DNA of 6,515 nucleotides from Methylothermaceae bacterium (GTDB lineage: Bacteria > Pseudomonadota > Gammaproteobacteria > Methylococcales > Methylothermaceae): assembly GCA_027024125.1 (NCBI GenBank), contig JALVSV010000115.1:1-6515 (forward strand). The letters are read 5' to 3'. Below the pieces are notes generated by a model. The model did no database searches. It saw only the letters and a list, made by a program, of their open reading frames with translations, and was not told the origin of the DNA. A program made the translations under genes and the position numbers. Positions 1 to 5,711 of this stretch are shown here, one piece after another (the first letter of the stretch is position 1; the number at the start of each line of letters is the position of its first letter).

Positions 1-140
1 GGGATACTCTGGCCGCCATCGAGAAGTTTGGCGTTGCGGACCGCATTTCCTATCAGTCTACGGGTGGGGGTGCGTTTCTTGAATTTCTTGAAGGCAAGAA
101 GCTTCCTGCGGTAGAGATCCTGGAACGACGCGCGGGATAA
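1..140 (+). CDS. pgk: Phosphoglycerate kinase, C-terminal end (partial)
   Basis: This is the last 45 codons of phosphoglycerate kinase, the cytoplasmic glycolytic and gluconeogenic enzyme that moves a phosphate between 1,3-bisphosphoglycerate and ADP. The reading frame begins at base 3 and the TAA stop is at 138-140. The visible part contains [18 protein letters not shown] followed by [10 protein letters not shown]. That matches the end of E. coli Pgk, where the glycine-rich STGGGA loop belongs to the nucleotide-binding C-terminal lobe and LPAV is near the C-terminus. The start and the N-terminal substrate-binding domain lie outside the window. It is followed at once by a promoter for rpoZ, so it is probably the end of a separate central-carbon unit. 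The identification is firm despite the short length because the C-terminal signature is very conserved. Confidence 0.95.
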   Translation, partial: DTLAAIEKFGVADRISYQSTGGGAFLEFLEGKKLPAVEILERRAG

Positions 141-154
141 TTGCAATATTGCAA
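141..154. promoter_or_regulatory. Perfect 14-bp palindrome over the -35 box, possible operator
   Basis: TTGCAATATTGCAA reads the same on both strands. It starts at the base after the pgk stop codon and its left half is the proposed -35 box of rpoZ. A dimeric regulator bound here would block RNA polymerase. As RNA it could also fold into a short hairpin, but no T tract follows directly, so it is not a standard terminator for pgk. No regulator can be named from the sequence. Confidence 0.4.
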
Positions 155-169
155 CAATTTTGCTATACG
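141..169 (+). promoter_or_regulatory. Likely sigma70 promoter for rpoZ-spoT-recG
   Basis: TTGCAA at 141-146 matches four of six bases of the -35 consensus. After a 17-bp spacer comes TATACG at 164-169 as the -10 box, preceded by an extended -10 TG at 161-162. Transcription would start near 176, giving a leader of about 25 bases before the rpoZ ATG. The promoter sits directly after the pgk stop and is the only good promoter I see ahead of the tightly spaced rpoZ-spoT-recG genes. The call rests on sequence pattern alone. Confidence 0.6.
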
Positions 170-201
170 TTTACAACAAGGCATGAATAAAAGGAGATCC
201 T

Positions 202-459
202 ATGGCCCGTATTACCATTGAGGACTGTCTGGAAAACGTGGACAACCGTTTCGAGCTGGTGTTGCTTGCAACCAAACGAGCCCGGCAGTTGTTGGCAGGG
301 GCCGAACCCCTGGTGGAATGGGGCGACGACAAGGCCACAGTGGTGGCATTGCGGGAAATAGCCGCAGGTAAAGTGGATATCAACAAACTCAGGGATGTCG
401 ACATGAACGGCGGTGTAGCAATTGTCAGGGAAGAAGGAATGCAGCCGCAAATGATGTAA
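202..459 (+). CDS. rpoZ: DNA-directed RNA polymerase omega subunit
   Basis: This 85-residue protein is the omega subunit of RNA polymerase, a small chaperone-like subunit that holds the beta' subunit during core assembly. In E. coli it also helps form one ppGpp binding site on the enzyme. The N-terminal [10 protein letters not shown] and the segment [16 protein letters not shown] (residues 15-30) are the conserved family core. [17 protein letters not shown] (42-58) corresponds to the second conserved block of E. coli omega. The length is close to the usual 80-91 residues, and the acidic/polar C-terminal tail is variable in the family. The ATG start is well supported by AAGGAG at 191-196, five bases upstream. 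The gene is first in a unit with spoT, which begins 10 bases after its stop. Confidence 0.97.
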   Translation: MARITIEDCLENVDNRFELVLLATKRARQLLAGAEPLVEWGDDKATVVALREIAAGKVDINKLRDVDMNGGVAIVREEGMQPQMM

Positions 460-469
460 CAGGACCGCT

Positions 470-2626
470 ATGGCAGAACCGGCGCTGCAACTGGAACGAC
501 CACAAGAGGCTTTGGTGACCGAGCTCATCGAGGCAGTAGCCGGTTATTGTCCACCTCAGCAGGTGGAAGCGATCGAGCAGGCGTATGTCTTTGCCGACGT
601 GGCCCATGCGGACCAGTATCGTCTAAGTGGTGAACCGTACATCTGCCATCCCTTGGCAGTCGCGTTGATTCTGGCTCAGGAAATGCACATGGATGCTCCC
701 GGTATCATCGCTGCCATCCTGCATGATGTCATCGAGGATACCCCGGTGACCAAGGGTCAGCTCGAGGAGCTGTTTGGCGTCGAAGTGGCGGACCTGGTCG
801 ACGGGGTAACCAAGCTGACTCAATTGGACACCAAGTCCAAGCAGGAAGTCCAGGCAGAATCCTTGCGCAAGATGATTCTGGCCATGGCAAGGGACCTCAG
901 AGTCATTCTGGTCAAACTCGCCGATCGTCTTCACAACATGCGTACATTGGGCCCTATGGCGCCTCCCAGAAGACGCCGTTTTGCCCGTGAAACTTTGGAT
1001 ATCTATGCGCCTCTGGCCAATCGTCTGGGAATGCACCGGATGCGGCTGGAGTTGGAAGATCTTTCCATGCAGGCCATGTACCCGATGCGTCATCGGGTGA
1101 TTGCCCAGGCGGTCAAACACACACGGGGCAATCGCAAGGAGGTCATTGTTACCATCGAGCAGGCCATTCGCCAGCGTCTCAGTGAGGCCAGCTTACCTTG
1201 CGAAGTTTTCGGGCGTGAGAAGCACATCTACAGCATCTATAAAAAGATGCGTGCCAAAGGTCTGTCATTCAATCAAGTGTATGATGTCTACGCAGTCCGA
1301 ATCGTGACGGCCACTGTCGAGGAGTGTTATCAGGTTCTGGGTGTCATGCATGGACTGTTCAAGCCTATTCCCGGCCGTTTCAAGGATTACATTGCCCTGC
1401 CCAAGGACAATGGTTATCAGTCGTTGCACACGGTACTGGTGGGGCCTTATGGATTGGCGGTGGAGGTACAGATTCGTACCCGGGACATGCATCGGGTCGC
1501 AGAAAATGGCATTGCCGCCCACTGGCTCTACAAGAAGGAGATCGACGACAGTGCCAAGGCGCGTGCCTATGCATGGATCAAGGAATTTCTGGAGCATCAG
1601 CACGGAGAGAGCGGGTCGCTGGAATTCCTGGAGAACCTCAAGGTCGATCTGTTTCCTTCCGAGATCTATGTCTTCACTCCGCAAGGGGATATCGTCAAAC
1701 TCCCACAGGGTGCCACCGCGCTGGATTTCGCCTATGCCGTCCATACCGAGCTCGGCAACAGCTGTGTGGCAGTTCGGATCAACGGACATTTAGCACCGCT
1801 CCATACGGTGCTTGCCAATGGGGAGACGGTAGAGGCCGTCACCAACGAGTGGAGCCGGCCAAGTCCCAGCTGGTTGAATTATGTGGTGACGGCCAAAGCA
1901 CGGGCAGCCATTCGAACCTATCTGCGCAATCTCAAGAGTCGCGAAGCGATCAAGTTGGGGCAACGGATGCTTGATGCCGAGATGCAAAAGCTTGGTGTCT
2001 CCTTCGAAGAGATTTCCCAGGATCAATTGACAGCCAAACTGCAGGCCATCGGCTGTGCCGATATGGAAGCGCTGCTGGAACAAATCGGTCTGGGTAACCG
2101 GCTTGCCATGCTAGTGGCAAGACAATTGGCGGCGGCGGGAAAAGGCGTCGACGTGACTCTCGATGACAATAATCAAACCGGGTCACCTTTGATGATCCGC
2201 GGAACCGAAGGGATGGTGATCAGTCTGGCGCGCTGCTGCAGACCGATTCCTGGAGACGAGATCATTGGATTTTTCAACCCAGGCAAGGGACTGGTGGTGC
2301 ACCGGAGTTGTTGCCATAATGCGCTGGAGTTCCAGAAAAAACAGATCACCTGGGTACCGGCTGAATGGGACAATCAGGTCGATGGGGAGTTTTCAGTGGA
2401 TTTGCGGGTGGTGTTGCTCGATCGTCGTGGAACCCTGGCCAAGGTGGCATCCAAGATTGCCGAAGAAGGGGCCAATATCGAAAATTTCCAGGTTACCCAG
2501 CAGGACAGTCATACCAGTACCGATCTGCTCACCATCACGGTTCGTGACCGGGTTCATCTGGCACGTATCATTCGCAGATTGCGCATTCTACCCGTGGTAC
2601 TGCGCATTCAGCGGGTAAAAGCCTGA
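470..2626 (+). CDS. spoT: Bifunctional (p)ppGpp synthetase/hydrolase SpoT
   Basis: This 718-residue cytoplasmic enzyme of the long RelA/SpoT family makes (p)ppGpp from ATP and GTP/GDP and hydrolyses it back, setting the stringent response. The N-terminal hydrolase (HD) domain looks intact: H60, HDVIEDT at 85-91 with the HD and ED metal and catalytic residues, and KLADRLHNMRT at 149-159. The synthetase domain carries YDVYAVRI (271-278) and VEVQIRT (331-337), which hold the expected catalytic Asp272 and Glu332. It has RFKD at 303-306, the RxKD form typical of bifunctional enzymes rather than the ExDD of RelA. A TGS domain follows (about 398-457), then a conserved-cysteine domain with LARCCRPIPGDEI and HRSCCHN (586-616), and a C-terminal ACT domain (about 641-718). 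The ATG has AGGA at 461-464, five bases upstream. The length is near E. coli SpoT (702). The next gene is recG; no trmH or ridA lies between them. Confidence 0.97.
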   Translation: MAEPALQLERPQEALVTELIEAVAGYCPPQQVEAIEQAYVFADVAHADQYRLSGEPYICHPLAVALILAQEMHMDAPGIIAAILHDVIEDTPVTKGQLEELFGVEVADLVDGVTKLTQLDTKSKQEVQAESLRKMILAMARDLRVILVKLADRLHNMRTLGPMAPPRRRRFARETLDIYAPLANRLGMHRMRLELEDLSMQAMYPMRHRVIAQAVKHTRGNRKEVIVTIEQAIRQRLSEASLPCEVFGREKHIYSIYKKMRAKGLSFNQVYDVYAVRIVTATVEECYQVLGVMHGLFKPIPGRFKDYIALPKDNGYQSLHTVLVGPYGLAVEVQIRTRDMHRVAENGIAAHWLYKKEIDDSAKARAYAWIKEFLEHQHGESGSLEFLENLKVDLFPSEIYVFTPQGDIVKLPQGATALDFAYAVHTELGNSCVAVRINGHLAPLHTVLANGETVEAVTNEWSRPSPSWLNYVVTAKARAAIRTYLRNLKSREAIKLGQRMLDAEMQKLGVSFEEISQDQLTAKLQAIGCADMEALLEQIGLGNRLAMLVARQLAAAGKGVDVTLDDNNQTGSPLMIRGTEGMVISLARCCRPIPGDEIIGFFNPGKGLVVHRSCCHNALEFQKKQITWVPAEWDNQVDGEFSVDLRVVLLDRRGTLAKVASKIAEEGANIENFQVTQQDSHTSTDLLTITVRDRVHLARIIRRLRILPVVLRIQRVKA

Positions 2627-2643
2627 GTCGGCGGGAAACTCCC

Positions 2644-4701
2644 ATGGCAGCAGCAGCTGCCCCTTCTGTTTTGGCTCTCAAAGGTGTTGGTCCTGCCCTG
2701 GCAGCCAGACTGGAAAAGCTTGGTATTACAGATCTGGTTGATCTGATCCTCCATGCGCCCTCGCGTTACGAGGACCGTTCCCGGGTCATTCCGATCGCTG
2801 CTGCACATTCAGGCAAGGTGTTGATCGAAGGGGAGGTGGTACTGACCGATATCGTAGGGCGGCGCAGTCCCATTTTGGTATGCCAATTGCGTGACCAGAG
2901 TGGCTCGATCGAGCTGCGCTTTTTCCATTTTTCCCCCAAGCTTCGCCACAGGATGGTCATCGGCAGCCGCTGGAGATGTTTCGGGGAGGTCAGGACCTCA
3001 AGATACGGCAGGGAAATGATCCATCCGGAACTGGAGCCGGCCAGTGCCGATCTGAAGGGCATCCTCCCCGTTTATCCCGCTACCACCGGCCTCAGTCAGA
3101 ACACACTTCGCCGCTTGGTGTGTCAAGCCTTCGAGGCGTTGGAGGAAACTTCAAAGTGGCTGCCTGACTTACCCCGATCCTGTTTTCCAGATGGCTTGTA
3201 TATGCCTCTGGCGGCAACGCTGCGTGCGTTGCATCTTCCCCAACCAGGTTCGGATCTCAAAGCCCTGAACGAGCACCGGCATCCCATACAACGGCGCTTA
3301 GCGTATGAAGAGTTGCTGGCACATCAATTGGCCTTTCAAGGCCAGAGCCGTTCGAGAGGATCCGGCGAGTCCCCACGGCTGCTCCTGGACGATGAATTGC
3401 TGCATCGGTTCACAGATTGTCTGCCTTTTCGGTTGACGGCGGCGCAACGTAGGGTATTCGCCGAGATCAGGAAGGATTTGACGGCCACCAGGCCCATGGG
3501 GAGATTACTGCAAGGCGATGTGGGATCAGGAAAGACGGTGGTGGCTGCCCTGGCTGCCCTGGCGGCCTGGAGAAGCGGATGGCAGTCCGCCATCATGGCG
3601 CCAACTGAATTGCTGGCCGAGCAACATTGGAGCACCTGGCGAGATTGGTTGATGCCTCTCGGGGTGAACGTTTCTCTGTTGACTTCGCGACAAAGCGGCA
3701 GGGAACGGCAACAACTGTTCTCTGCCGTGGCTTCGGGATTGGTGGACGTGCTCATTGGAACCCATGCATTGTTCCAGAAAGATGTACATTTCGATCGGTT
3801 GGGATTGGTGGTGGTGGACGAGCAGCATCGCTTTGGGGTCGATCAGCGTATGGCGCTCAAATCCAAGGCACAACATCGAGTCCCCCATTACTTGGTGATG
3901 ACTGCCACTCCGATCCCCAGAACTCTGGCCATGCTTCGTTACGGAGATCTGGATGTCTCGGTCATCGACCAGCTTCCTCCTGGACGTGAGCCGGTGGAAA
4001 CCCGGGTGATGAATGAGGACAAGCGCAGTCAGCTGATCGAACGGTTGCTTAGATGGTTTGGTAAAGGACGTCAGGCTTACTGGGTATGCACCCTCATCGA
4101 TGAGTCGGAAGTCCTGTTGGCGGAGGCGGCCGAGAAGACCGCTGAGGTCTTGAGAAAGGAACTTGGAAACACACAGGTAGGTCTGGTGCATGGGCGCATG
4201 AAAGCCGCGGACAAGGAAGCGGTGATGGCTGATTTCAAGCAGGGGAAAATAGATCTTCTGGTGGCGACCACGGTCATCGAAGTGGGGGTGGATGTCCCCA
4301 ATGCAGGCCTGATGGTGATCGAGAATTCGGAGCGTCTTGGCCTGGCCCAGCTTCACCAGTTAAGAGGCCGGGTAGGGCGGGGAGGTGGCAAAAGCTACTG
4401 TATCCTCTTATACAGGACACCCTTGACAGAAACGGCCCGGCTACGGCTGGCCTATCTGCGTGATTGTCACGATGGTTTTGCTCTGGCGGAGAAGGATTTG
4501 GAGTTGCGGGGACCCGGAGAGGTGCTGGGTACCCGCCAAAGTGGCGCGTTGCGTTTCAGGATGGCCGACCCTGTGCGCGACCGCGATCTGGTACCGATGG
4601 TTCGTCAGTCTGCCCAATGGCTGTGTCAGCATGCGCCAGAGAAGATCCCATCCTTGCTTGCCTTCTGGTTGGGGCAAGGCAGTCGTTATGTGGATGTATA
4701 A
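2644..4701 (+). CDS. recG: ATP-dependent DNA helicase RecG
   Basis: RecG is a monomeric superfamily 2 helicase that remodels stalled replication forks, R-loops and D-loops and drives branch migration of Holliday junctions. The 685-residue length is close to E. coli RecG (693), so it looks complete. The N-terminus has a helix-hairpin-helix-like LKGVGPALAARLEKLGI and LILHAPSRYEDR, followed by the OB-fold wedge domain (about 55-145). The helicase core has Walker A GDVGSGKT (291-298), MAPTELLAEQH (318-328), the DEQH box (392-395), TATPIPRT (420-427) and motif VI QLHQLRGRVGRG (569-580). The TRG translocation motif is present at about 606-634, with DLELRGPGEVLGTRQSG. The ATG lies 17 bases after the spoT stop with only a weak ribosome site (GGGA at 2633-2636), which suggests translation partly coupled to spoT. 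It appears to be the last gene of the rpoZ unit. Confidence 0.97.
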   Translation: MAAAAAPSVLALKGVGPALAARLEKLGITDLVDLILHAPSRYEDRSRVIPIAAAHSGKVLIEGEVVLTDIVGRRSPILVCQLRDQSGSIELRFFHFSPKLRHRMVIGSRWRCFGEVRTSRYGREMIHPELEPASADLKGILPVYPATTGLSQNTLRRLVCQAFEALEETSKWLPDLPRSCFPDGLYMPLAATLRALHLPQPGSDLKALNEHRHPIQRRLAYEELLAHQLAFQGQSRSRGSGESPRLLLDDELLHRFTDCLPFRLTAAQRRVFAEIRKDLTATRPMGRLLQGDVGSGKTVVAALAALAAWRSGWQSAIMAPTELLAEQHWSTWRDWLMPLGVNVSLLTSRQSGRERQQLFSAVASGLVDVLIGTHALFQKDVHFDRLGLVVVDEQHRFGVDQRMALKSKAQHRVPHYLVMTATPIPRTLAMLRYGDLDVSVIDQLPPGREPVETRVMNEDKRSQLIERLLRWFGKGRQAYWVCTLIDESEVLLAEAAEKTAEVLRKELGNTQVGLVHGRMKAADKEAVMADFKQGKIDLLVATTVIEVGVDVPNAGLMVIENSERLGLAQLHQLRGRVGRGGGKSYCILLYRTPLTETARLRLAYLRDCHDGFALAEKDLELRGPGEVLGTRQSGALRFRMADPVRDRDLVPMVRQSAQWLCQHAPEKIPSLLAFWLGQGSRYVDV

Positions 4702-4752
4702 GTCGCATTTGTGAAGAAAACAGCGTGGTTTCGGCTTGGCATCTTATAACTT

Positions 4753-4769
4753 CCTGGATGACGTCCAGG
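4753..4769. repeat. Perfect 6-bp inverted repeat downstream of recG
   Basis: CCTGGA (4753-4758) and TCCAGG (4764-4769) pair perfectly across a 5-base loop, TGACG. It is the first strong hairpin after the recG stop, 51 bases downstream. No T run follows on either strand, so an intrinsic terminator is unlikely. It could limit 3' decay of the recG message or be the edge of the hairpin-rich element. Confidence 0.45.
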
Positions 4770-4880
4770 TGACTCAAGAAGATTTGTGTGAAATGGCAAT
4801 CTGGCTGACCACAAAGATGTGGAGATCACAGAAATCATTGTTTGGGCGCTCGCCCGGCTGTGAAAGTCCACCGGACATGA

Positions 4881-4902
4881 TGAACCACTTCCCTGTGGTT
4901 CA
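4881..4902. repeat. Perfect 8-bp hairpin with TTCCCT loop (copy A)
   Basis: TGAACCAC (4881-4888) and GTGGTTCA (4895-4902) form a perfect 8-bp stem around the 6-base loop TTCCCT. No T tract follows. The loop is identical to that of the GC-rich hairpin at 4982-5001 although the stems are unrelated. It is directly followed by a second small inverted repeat, CCCC-GTT-GGGG at 4903-4913. Confidence 0.6.
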
Positions 4903-4940
4903 CCCCGTTGGGGCCAGCCTGCGGCTGTTCAAATTTGTTC

Positions 4941-4956
4941 CCGACAAATTTGTCGG
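4941..4956. repeat. Perfect 16-bp palindrome at the centre of the hairpin array
   Basis: CCGACAAATTTGTCGG is a perfect palindrome with no spacer. Its core CAAATTTGT (4945-4953) is also present as a direct repeat 15 bases upstream (4930-4938). It could be a protein binding site of a symmetric dimer or the central part of a dispersed intergenic repeat. It is not near any promoter I can recognise. Confidence 0.5.
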
Positions 4957-4971
4957 TCCGGGGTTGCCCCT

Positions 4972-5004
4972 GTAGGCTCCACGCCGGCTTCCCTGCCGGC
5001 GAGG
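4972..5004 (+). repeat. REP-like element: GTAG head plus GC hairpin with TTCCCT loop (copy B)
   Basis: GTAG at 4972-4975 stands just before a hairpin with CGCCGGC (4982-4988) and GCCGGCG (4995-5001) as a perfect 7-bp stem around loop TTCCCT. The stem extends by CC/GG (4979-4980 and 5003-5004) beyond a single A-A mismatch. A GTAG or GTGG tetranucleotide at the foot of an imperfect GC-rich hairpin is the known layout of REP sequences mobilised by RAYT (TnpA-REP) transposases in gammaproteobacteria. No such transposase gene lies in this window. The class is inferred from shape; other copies in the genome would be needed to prove it. Confidence 0.5.
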
Positions 5005-5117
5005 CTTTCGAATCAGACCACCCGCCCCTTCAATCAATCCTTTACGTGTTTAAATGACGTGGTCCTGGAGCAATGCGAGATAAAGCCGCTCGATTTCCTT
5101 TTTTAAAGGTAAAATTG

Positions 5118-5134
5118 CCAGGTTTGTAACCTGG
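5118..5134 (+). promoter_or_regulatory. Perfect 7-bp hairpin in the likely ubiC leader
   Basis: CCAGGTT (5118-5124) and AACCTGG (5128-5134) pair perfectly around the 3-base loop TGT. The hairpin ends 19 bases before the TTG start of ubiC. It does not cover the weak ribosome site GGA at 5144-5146, but it would lie at the 5' end of a transcript started from a TAAAAT box at 5110-5115. It may affect leader stability or translation, or it may be a binding site in DNA; the sequence does not decide. Confidence 0.4.
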
Positions 5135-5153
5135 ATGCAAACTGGAACCAAGA

Positions 5154-5711
5154 TTGAAACACAGTTTATTGCTTGCTGCGGATCTCCGCTGGCGTGTTGC
5201 CGGCCCACTCTGCAGGCATCGTTTTCCTTTGCCGATTCGCCCCTGGCTGGAAGAGTCCGGTTCGTTGACCGCCCGTCTGGAAGAAAAGTTTGGGCCTGTG
5301 CGTGTCACCGTACTTTACGAGGGCAGAGGCAGGTTGTTGCCCAGTGAGAGGATGCGCCTGGGTTTGAACTCCAAAGGATGGATTTGGGTTCGCGAGGTCT
5401 TGCTAAAAGCGCATGGATTTCCGCTGGTTGCCGCAAGAACGGTAGCGCCAATCTCAACTCTCAAGGGAGTGGGAACAGCTTTTGCCCACTTGGGCAACCG
5501 TCCTTTGGGTGAGTTGTTGTTCACACACCCTGAGGTGGAACGTGGCGCAATGGAATGGGTCCGGTTGCATCCACGGGACTGGGCGATGGTGAATGTTCCT
5601 TATCCACCCTGGGGACGGCGCACTCTCTACAGCATTGGGGGGAGGCCATTGCTGGTGAACGAGTTTTTTTTACCCGGAGTGCCCGGGTTGGAGATGCCTG
5701 ATGCAGAGTAA
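5154..5711 (+). CDS. ubiC: Chorismate lyase (chorismate pyruvate-lyase)
   Basis: UbiC is a small cytoplasmic enzyme that splits chorismate into 4-hydroxybenzoate and pyruvate, the first committed step of ubiquinone synthesis in gammaproteobacteria. The 185-residue protein aligns with E. coli UbiC (165). WVREVLL (78-84) carries the substrate-binding arginine (Arg80), [10 protein letters not shown] (94-103) the second conserved block with Arg95, and LGELLFT (118-124) follows. [20 protein letters not shown] (155-174) ends with the catalytic glutamate, Glu170. The best start is TTG at 5154 with a weak GGA seven bases upstream. CTG at 5142 and TTG at 5169 are possible, and an in-frame stop at 5127 limits extension. 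The nearby ATG at 5135 is in another frame. The N-terminal part before about residue 10 is therefore uncertain. The stop overlaps the start of ubiA by 11 bases. A run of eight T at 5664-5671 lies just after the Glu170 codon. Confidence 0.9.
   Translation: MKHSLLLAADLRWRVAGPLCRHRFPLPIRPWLEESGSLTARLEEKFGPVRVTVLYEGRGRLLPSERMRLGLNSKGWIWVREVLLKAHGFPLVAARTVAPISTLKGVGTAFAHLGNRPLGELLFTHPEVERGAMEWVRLHPRDWAMVNVPYPPWGRRTLYSIGGRPLLVNEFFLPGVPGLEMPDAE

Larger units (their letters stand above)
4702..5153. other. Hairpin-rich non-coding spacer between recG and ubiC
   Basis: These 452 bases hold no convincing gene on either strand. No tRNA or rRNA is visible, and there is no hairpin with a T tract that would clearly terminate recG. 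From 4753 to 5004 the stretch is dominated by short inverted repeats, listed separately. Smaller ones are GGGC/GCCC at 4844-4855, GTCC/GGAC at 4866-4876, CCCC-GTT-GGGG at 4903-4913, CAGCC-TGC-GGCTG at 4915-4927 and GGGG-TTG-CCCC at 4960-4970. After 5005 the sequence turns AT-richer. A TAAAAT at 5110-5115 could be a -10 box for ubiC, but I see no good -35 partner at the right distance. The spacer is unusually long compared with the 10-17 bp gaps upstream. Confidence 0.7.

Noticed and set aside
1324..1974. Long alternative + strand frame (216 codons) within spoT
   Set aside because: The SpoT synthetase and TGS motifs occupy the other frame without a break; the alternative has no ribosome site or conserved sequence.
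3526..4356. Long minus-strand open frame (276 codons) inside recG
   Set aside because: All helicase motifs are in the + frame; the antisense frame has no recognisable domain and is the usual shadow in GC-rich coding DNA.
4753..4769. Intrinsic terminator for recG
   Set aside because: The stem is good but no T tract follows on either strand, so it was listed as an inverted repeat only.
4686..4871. A 61-codon open frame on the minus strand overlapping the recG end
   Set aside because: The composition is low-information, no ribosome site or family resemblance is visible, and part of it is antisense to recG.
4736..4975. A 79-codon open frame on the + strand starting with TTG in the recG-ubiC spacer
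   Set aside because: It has no ribosome site and no recognisable motif, and its second half runs through the inverted repeats, so it reads as a chance frame.
4844..5004. CRISPR array or integron attC site suggested by repeated palindromes
   Set aside because: The repeats are not direct repeats of constant length with regular spacers, there are no cas or integrase genes, and the attC core-site layout is missing.
5135..5347. ATG-started 70-codon frame overlapping the beginning of ubiC
   Set aside because: It runs in a different frame from the clearly conserved UbiC sequence and shows no family features; it is a shadow of ubiC.
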